Positions 63,651 to 64,000 of a stretch of DNA of 64,000 nucleotides are shown here, one piece after another. The translations under genes and the position numbers were made by a program. The stretch comes from Cloeon dipterum (taxonomy: Eukaryota > Arthropoda > Insecta > Ephemeroptera > Baetidae). The DNA is taken from the NCBI RefSeq assembly GCF_949628265.1, contig NC_088786.1:30587681-30651680 (forward strand), given 5' to 3'. Each line of letters starts with the position of its first letter. Position 1 is the first letter of the stretch. The notes below the pieces were generated by a model. That model was not told the origin of the DNA. It saw only the letters and a list, made by a program, of their open reading frames with translations, and searched no databases.

Positions 63651-64000
63651 TCAGCGATAAAACGAGTTGGTGGCTGCCGGCGGATGCTGCCACTGGCCCT
63701 GGTAAGGAGGGTCGTACCTGGGCTGCGGGGGAGGGGCGGCCGGCACGCCGGGGTACACCTGCTGGGGGTACTGGTAGTACTGCTGGGCGGCGTACTGCGA
63801 CTGGGCCTGCGCGTACTGCTGGCCTGCGTACGGCATCGACTGCGGGTGGTAGTTGGGTGGCGGTTCTGAAGTGTCCTGAATTGGCACTGTGATCAAGTTA
63901 GTCCGTGAGGCGGCCGCCGCGCTCTGGTAGGGCGCCGCACTCACCATCCGCTGGTACATGGCGGCGGCCGGCTGCTGGCCGAACGCCGCCCCGCCGTCGG
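63651..64000 (-). CDS. C-terminal part of a Pro/Gln/Tyr/Ala-rich protein (runs off right edge)
   Basis: The frame is open from the window edge to TGA at 63651-63653, about 115 residues, without an acceptor needed inside. An Ala-rich stretch precedes TNLITVPIQDTSEPPPNYHP, then a low-complexity Gln/Tyr/Pro tail ending NSFYR. PPNY is a PPxY motif of the kind bound by WW domains, for example in Nedd4-type ubiquitin ligases. GC-rich DNA with consistent third-position G/C supports coding. The first Met at 63959 is probably internal. I do not recognise the gene. The tail could belong to a membrane-protein cytoplasmic end or an RNA-binding prion-like protein. Confidence 0.65.
   Translation of the reverse strand, partial: DGGAAFGQQPAAAMYQRMVSAAPYQSAAAASRTNLITVPIQDTSEPPPNYHPQSMPYAGQQYAQAQSQYAAQQYYQYPQQVYPGVPAAPPPQPRYDPPYQGQWQHPPAATNSFYR

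Overview
The window is from an arthropod, most likely an insect, nuclear genome. The evidence is AT-rich DNA with split genes using GT-AG introns, a tandem cluster of ionotropic chemoreceptor (IR) genes, a two-pore potassium channel gene with very long introns, an intact Ty3/gypsy LTR retrotransposon, several small inverted-repeat elements and long dinucleotide microsatellites. I cannot name the species. Exon structures were assembled by eye from reading frames, splice sites and comparison between paralogues.

Layout. (1) 1-12,410, + strand: three head-to-tail IR genes. The first is cut by the left edge. The second and third are complete, at 633 and 655 codons. Matching exons have identical lengths (191, 230 and 215 bp) and phases, so they arose by tandem duplication. 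(2) 12,411-17,749: gene-poor DNA with a (CT)49 tract. (3) 17,750-60,670, - strand: one gene for a THIK (KCNK12/13)-like K2P channel in five coding exons, 509 residues. Its first intron is about 37.6 kb and splits the first selectivity filter. (4) Inside that intron, on the opposite strand, 24,583-32,104 is a complete Ty3/gypsy element with 1,077-bp LTRs, gag, and pol in the order PR-RT-RH-IN. The same intron holds a 140-bp palindrome made from the LTR terminus, a 421-bp inverted-repeat element, a small inverted-repeat element also present in the third IR gene, a duplicated 97-bp segment, and a GC-rich block with a TATA box and a poly(A) signal. (5) 61,173-62,163, - strand: a three-exon coiled-coil protein of 290 residues, about 0.5 kb upstream of the channel start. 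(6) 62,290-62,690, - strand: an uncertain open frame with weak macro-domain resemblance. (7) 63,651-64,000, - strand: the C-terminal part of a Pro/Gln/Tyr-rich protein that runs off the right edge.

The IR proteins are predicted ligand-gated ion channels of chemosensory neurons, and the K2P protein is a predicted background potassium channel. Nothing in the sequence links the two loci functionally beyond proximity. The most unusual items are the palindrome that starts and ends exactly at the retrotransposon LTR terminus, the absence of a target-site duplication around an otherwise young element, the GC-AG intron and repeated weak donors in the IR cluster, and the inverted-repeat element carrying a convergent pair of CTCF-like motifs.
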